Assembly: GCA_027066725.1 (NCBI GenBank) | Contig: JAMONC010000316.1 | Location: 1 to 6,770 of the forward strand | Direction: 5' to 3' | DNA from: Desulfobacterales bacterium | Lineage (GTDB): Bacteria; Desulfobacterota; Dissulfuribacteria; Dissulfuribacterales; JAMONC01 | DNA: 6,770 bases | Part shown: positions 5,002 to 6,770 of the stretch, in pieces | Position numbering within the stretch: the first letter of the stretch is position 1 | How the letters are laid out: each line of letters begins with the position of its first letter | Program-made: the position numbers and the translations under genes | The notes under the pieces: generated by a model | Told to the model about the DNA's origin: nothing | Seen by the model: the letters and a program-made list of their open reading frames with translations, nothing else | Database searches by the model: none

Positions 5002-6770
5002 ATGATCCGCATTAATGAAATCTTAGACTTAGTGCATTCTTATTTACCAGATGCAGATACCTCGTTGATAGAAAAGGCATATATTTATTCAGCTAAAGTA
5101 CATCAAGGGCAAGTAAGACTCTCTGGAGAACCGTATCTTTCTCATCCCCTTGCTGTAGCATATATACTTGCTCAATTAAAGTTAGACCTTCCAAGTATTG
5201 CCGCAGGGCTGCTTCATGACACTGTAGAAGATACTTATGCCACTCTTGATGAAATAAAAGAGCTGTTTGGAGAAGATGTTGCGCTTATTGTAGATGGTGT
5301 CACAAAGATAAGTTTAATGGGCATCCAGGATAAAATCCATAAGCAAGCAGAAAATATAAGAAAAATGATCCTTGCAATGAGTAAGGATCTTAGAGTGCTT
5401 TTAGTAAAGCTTGCAGATAGGCTACACAATATGAGAACACTTGAATATCAAAAACCACATAAACAGGTGAGAATCGCCAAAGAAACTTTAGATATATATG
5501 CTCCTCTTGCAAGTAGACTGGGTATAGATTGGATAAAAAGGGAACTAGAAGATTTAGCCTTTAGATTTATATATCCAGATGAATATAACAGACTTAGAAA
5601 AGCTGTTGATACAAGACTTGGACAAAGAAGGGCCTATGTTGAAGAAGTAAAACAGATTATTAAAAAAGAGATGGAAAAGCATGGGTTAAAATGTAGGGTG
5701 TTAGGAAGGCCCAAGCATCTCTATTCAATATATAGAAAGATGAAATCTAGAAATCTTCCTCTTGAGGAAATATATGACATAATCGCCTTTAGAATTATAT
5801 TAAAACATGAAAAAGAATGTTATGAAGCATTGGGTATAGTTCATAATATTTGGAAGCCTATTCAGGGTAGATTTAAAGACTATATAAGTCTTCCAAAAGC
5901 AAATATGTATCAGAGCCTTCATACTACAGTGATTGGCCCTTATGGAGAACGTATAGAAATACAAATTCGCACTGAAGAGATGGATAAGGTTGCAAGAGAA
6001 GGTATAGCAGCTCATTGGCTCTATAAAGAAGGAAGGATACTTACTAAAGAACAAGCAAAACGATTTGATTGGCTTAAGCAATTAATAGAGTGGCAAAAGG
6101 AGTTACAAGATCCAAGGGAATTTTTAGATTCTGTTAGAATGAATCTTTTCCCAAATGAGGTCTATGTATTTACACCTCAAGGAGATGTTAAAGAGTTTCC
6201 AAAGGGAGCAACACCTATTGATTTTGCATATGCTATTCATACAGAGGTAGGTCATCATTGCATAGGTGCTAAAGTAAATGGACACATGGTGCCCTTGAAA
6301 TATCAGCTTAAAAATGGGGATGTAGTTGAGATTATAACAAGCTCTAATCAGACACCCAGTAAGGATTGGTTAAATATTGTAAAAACGGCTCGGGCAAGAG
6401 CAAGGATTAGACAATGGATAAAGACACAAGAAAGAGAAAAGGTTTTAAGCCTTGGTAAAGACCTTTTAAATAGGGAATTTAAGCGCCATAAACTCGATTT
6501 TCATAACTTTTTAAAGACAAAGGCAGAAGAGATTGCAAAAGCCCTTTCTTTTAAAACAGTAGATGATCTCTTAATTGCTGTAGGATATGGTAAAATCGCC
6601 CCTTCTCATATAATAAAAAGGATAATTCCACCGGAAGAAAGGCAAAAGAAAAAAGAACTTCCTTCTGGAATAGAAGAAGGGGGAATTGATAAGAAACAAA
6701 GTGATGCTATTAAGATCCATGGATTAGATGACATCTTAATACATCTTGCAAGATGTTGTACTCCTGTGCT
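5002..6770 (+). CDS. rel: Bifunctional (p)ppGpp synthetase/hydrolase (Rel/SpoT family), 3' end cut by window edge
   Basis: This long RelA/SpoT-family protein makes and breaks the stringent-response alarmone (p)ppGpp. 589 codons are present; the family is usually about 720-750 residues, so roughly the last 130-160 are outside. The N-terminal HD hydrolase looks active: H48, H72-D73, E76-D77, D139 and N143 stand where the metal- and substrate-binding residues lie in Rel and SpoT. The synthetase domain has GRPKHLYSIYRKM, then R290-F-K-D293. This basic RxKD motif marks bifunctional enzymes, whereas synthetase-only RelA has an acidic version. Y303 in NMYQSLHT stacks on the nucleotide in known structures, and E319 in IEIQIRT is the catalytic glutamate. 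The TGS domain runs from about 385 to 445, followed by a helical region. The last visible residues, HLARCCTPV, start the conserved-cysteine domain that contacts the ribosome; the ACT domain would follow. Both activities appear intact, so rel/spoT type rather than RelA is the better name. Confidence 0.97.
   Translation, partial: MIRINEILDLVHSYLPDADTSLIEKAYIYSAKVHQGQVRLSGEPYLSHPLAVAYILAQLKLDLPSIAAGLLHDTVEDTYATLDEIKELFGEDVALIVDGVTKISLMGIQDKIHKQAENIRKMILAMSKDLRVLLVKLADRLHNMRTLEYQKPHKQVRIAKETLDIYAPLASRLGIDWIKRELEDLAFRFIYPDEYNRLRKAVDTRLGQRRAYVEEVKQIIKKEMEKHGLKCRVLGRPKHLYSIYRKMKSRNLPLEEIYDIIAFRIILKHEKECYEALGIVHNIWKPIQGRFKDYISLPKANMYQSLHTTVIGPYGERIEIQIRTEEMDKVAREGIAAHWLYKEGRILTKEQAKRFDWLKQLIEWQKELQDPREFLDSVRMNLFPNEVYVFTPQGDVKEFPKGATPIDFAYAIHTEVGHHCIGAKVNGHMVPLKYQLKNGDVVEIITSSNQTPSKDWLNIVKTARARARIRQWIKTQEREKVLSLGKDLLNREFKRHKLDFHNFLKTKAEEIAKALSFKTVDDLLIAVGYGKIAPSHIIKRIIPPEERQKKKELPSGIEEGGIDKKQSDAIKIHGLDDILIHLARCCTPV

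Noticed and set aside
5902..5910. Met at residue 302 of Rel, in a motif often written NGYQSLHT
   Set aside because: The NMYQSLHT form is, as I recall, common in the long Rel proteins of Deltaproteobacteria and relatives, so it is a lineage trait and not a damaged active site.

Overview
The window is AT-rich, with heavy use of AGA (Arg) and ATA (Ile) codons, and holds only ordinary bacterial protein genes. I see no tRNA, rRNA, CRISPR array, insertion sequence, phage gene or obvious horizontal-transfer signature. The gene order ispG-proS-rel, together with protein details such as the NMYQSLHT form of the Rel synthetase motif, most resembles low-GC Desulfobacterota (former Deltaproteobacteria) or a neighbouring phylum. 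This placement is inference from remembered family patterns, not from a search.

Layout. The left third (1-1971) is read from the minus strand. In order of transcription it holds a 152-aa protein that resembles the flagellar assembly regulator FliX (1513-1971), a stand-alone CheY-like receiver (1143-1505) seven bases behind it, and after a 120-base gap the DNA-processing protein DprA (1-1022, C-terminus cut off by the window edge). A divergent intergenic region (1972-2160) separates this block from the right two thirds, read from the plus strand: ispG (2161-3258), proS (3270-4988) and a bifunctional rel/spoT (5002-6770, cut off by the window edge). The spacings there are 11 and 13 bases, so these three very probably form one operon.

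How the genes work together. The plus-strand operon links a late step of MEP isoprenoid synthesis, charging of tRNA-Pro and synthesis or breakdown of (p)ppGpp. These are housekeeping genes with their key residues present. The minus-strand block looks like a small regulatory pair (FliX-like protein plus receiver) beside DprA, which loads RecA on incoming single-stranded DNA during transformation and is also widely kept in non-competent bacteria.

I did not find a clearly new system. The observations most worth a second look are the FliX-like protein paired with an orphan receiver, probably outside the Alphaproteobacteria where FliX is known, and a promoter-like sequence placed so that the ispG transcript could begin at its start codon, which has no Shine-Dalgarno sequence before it.
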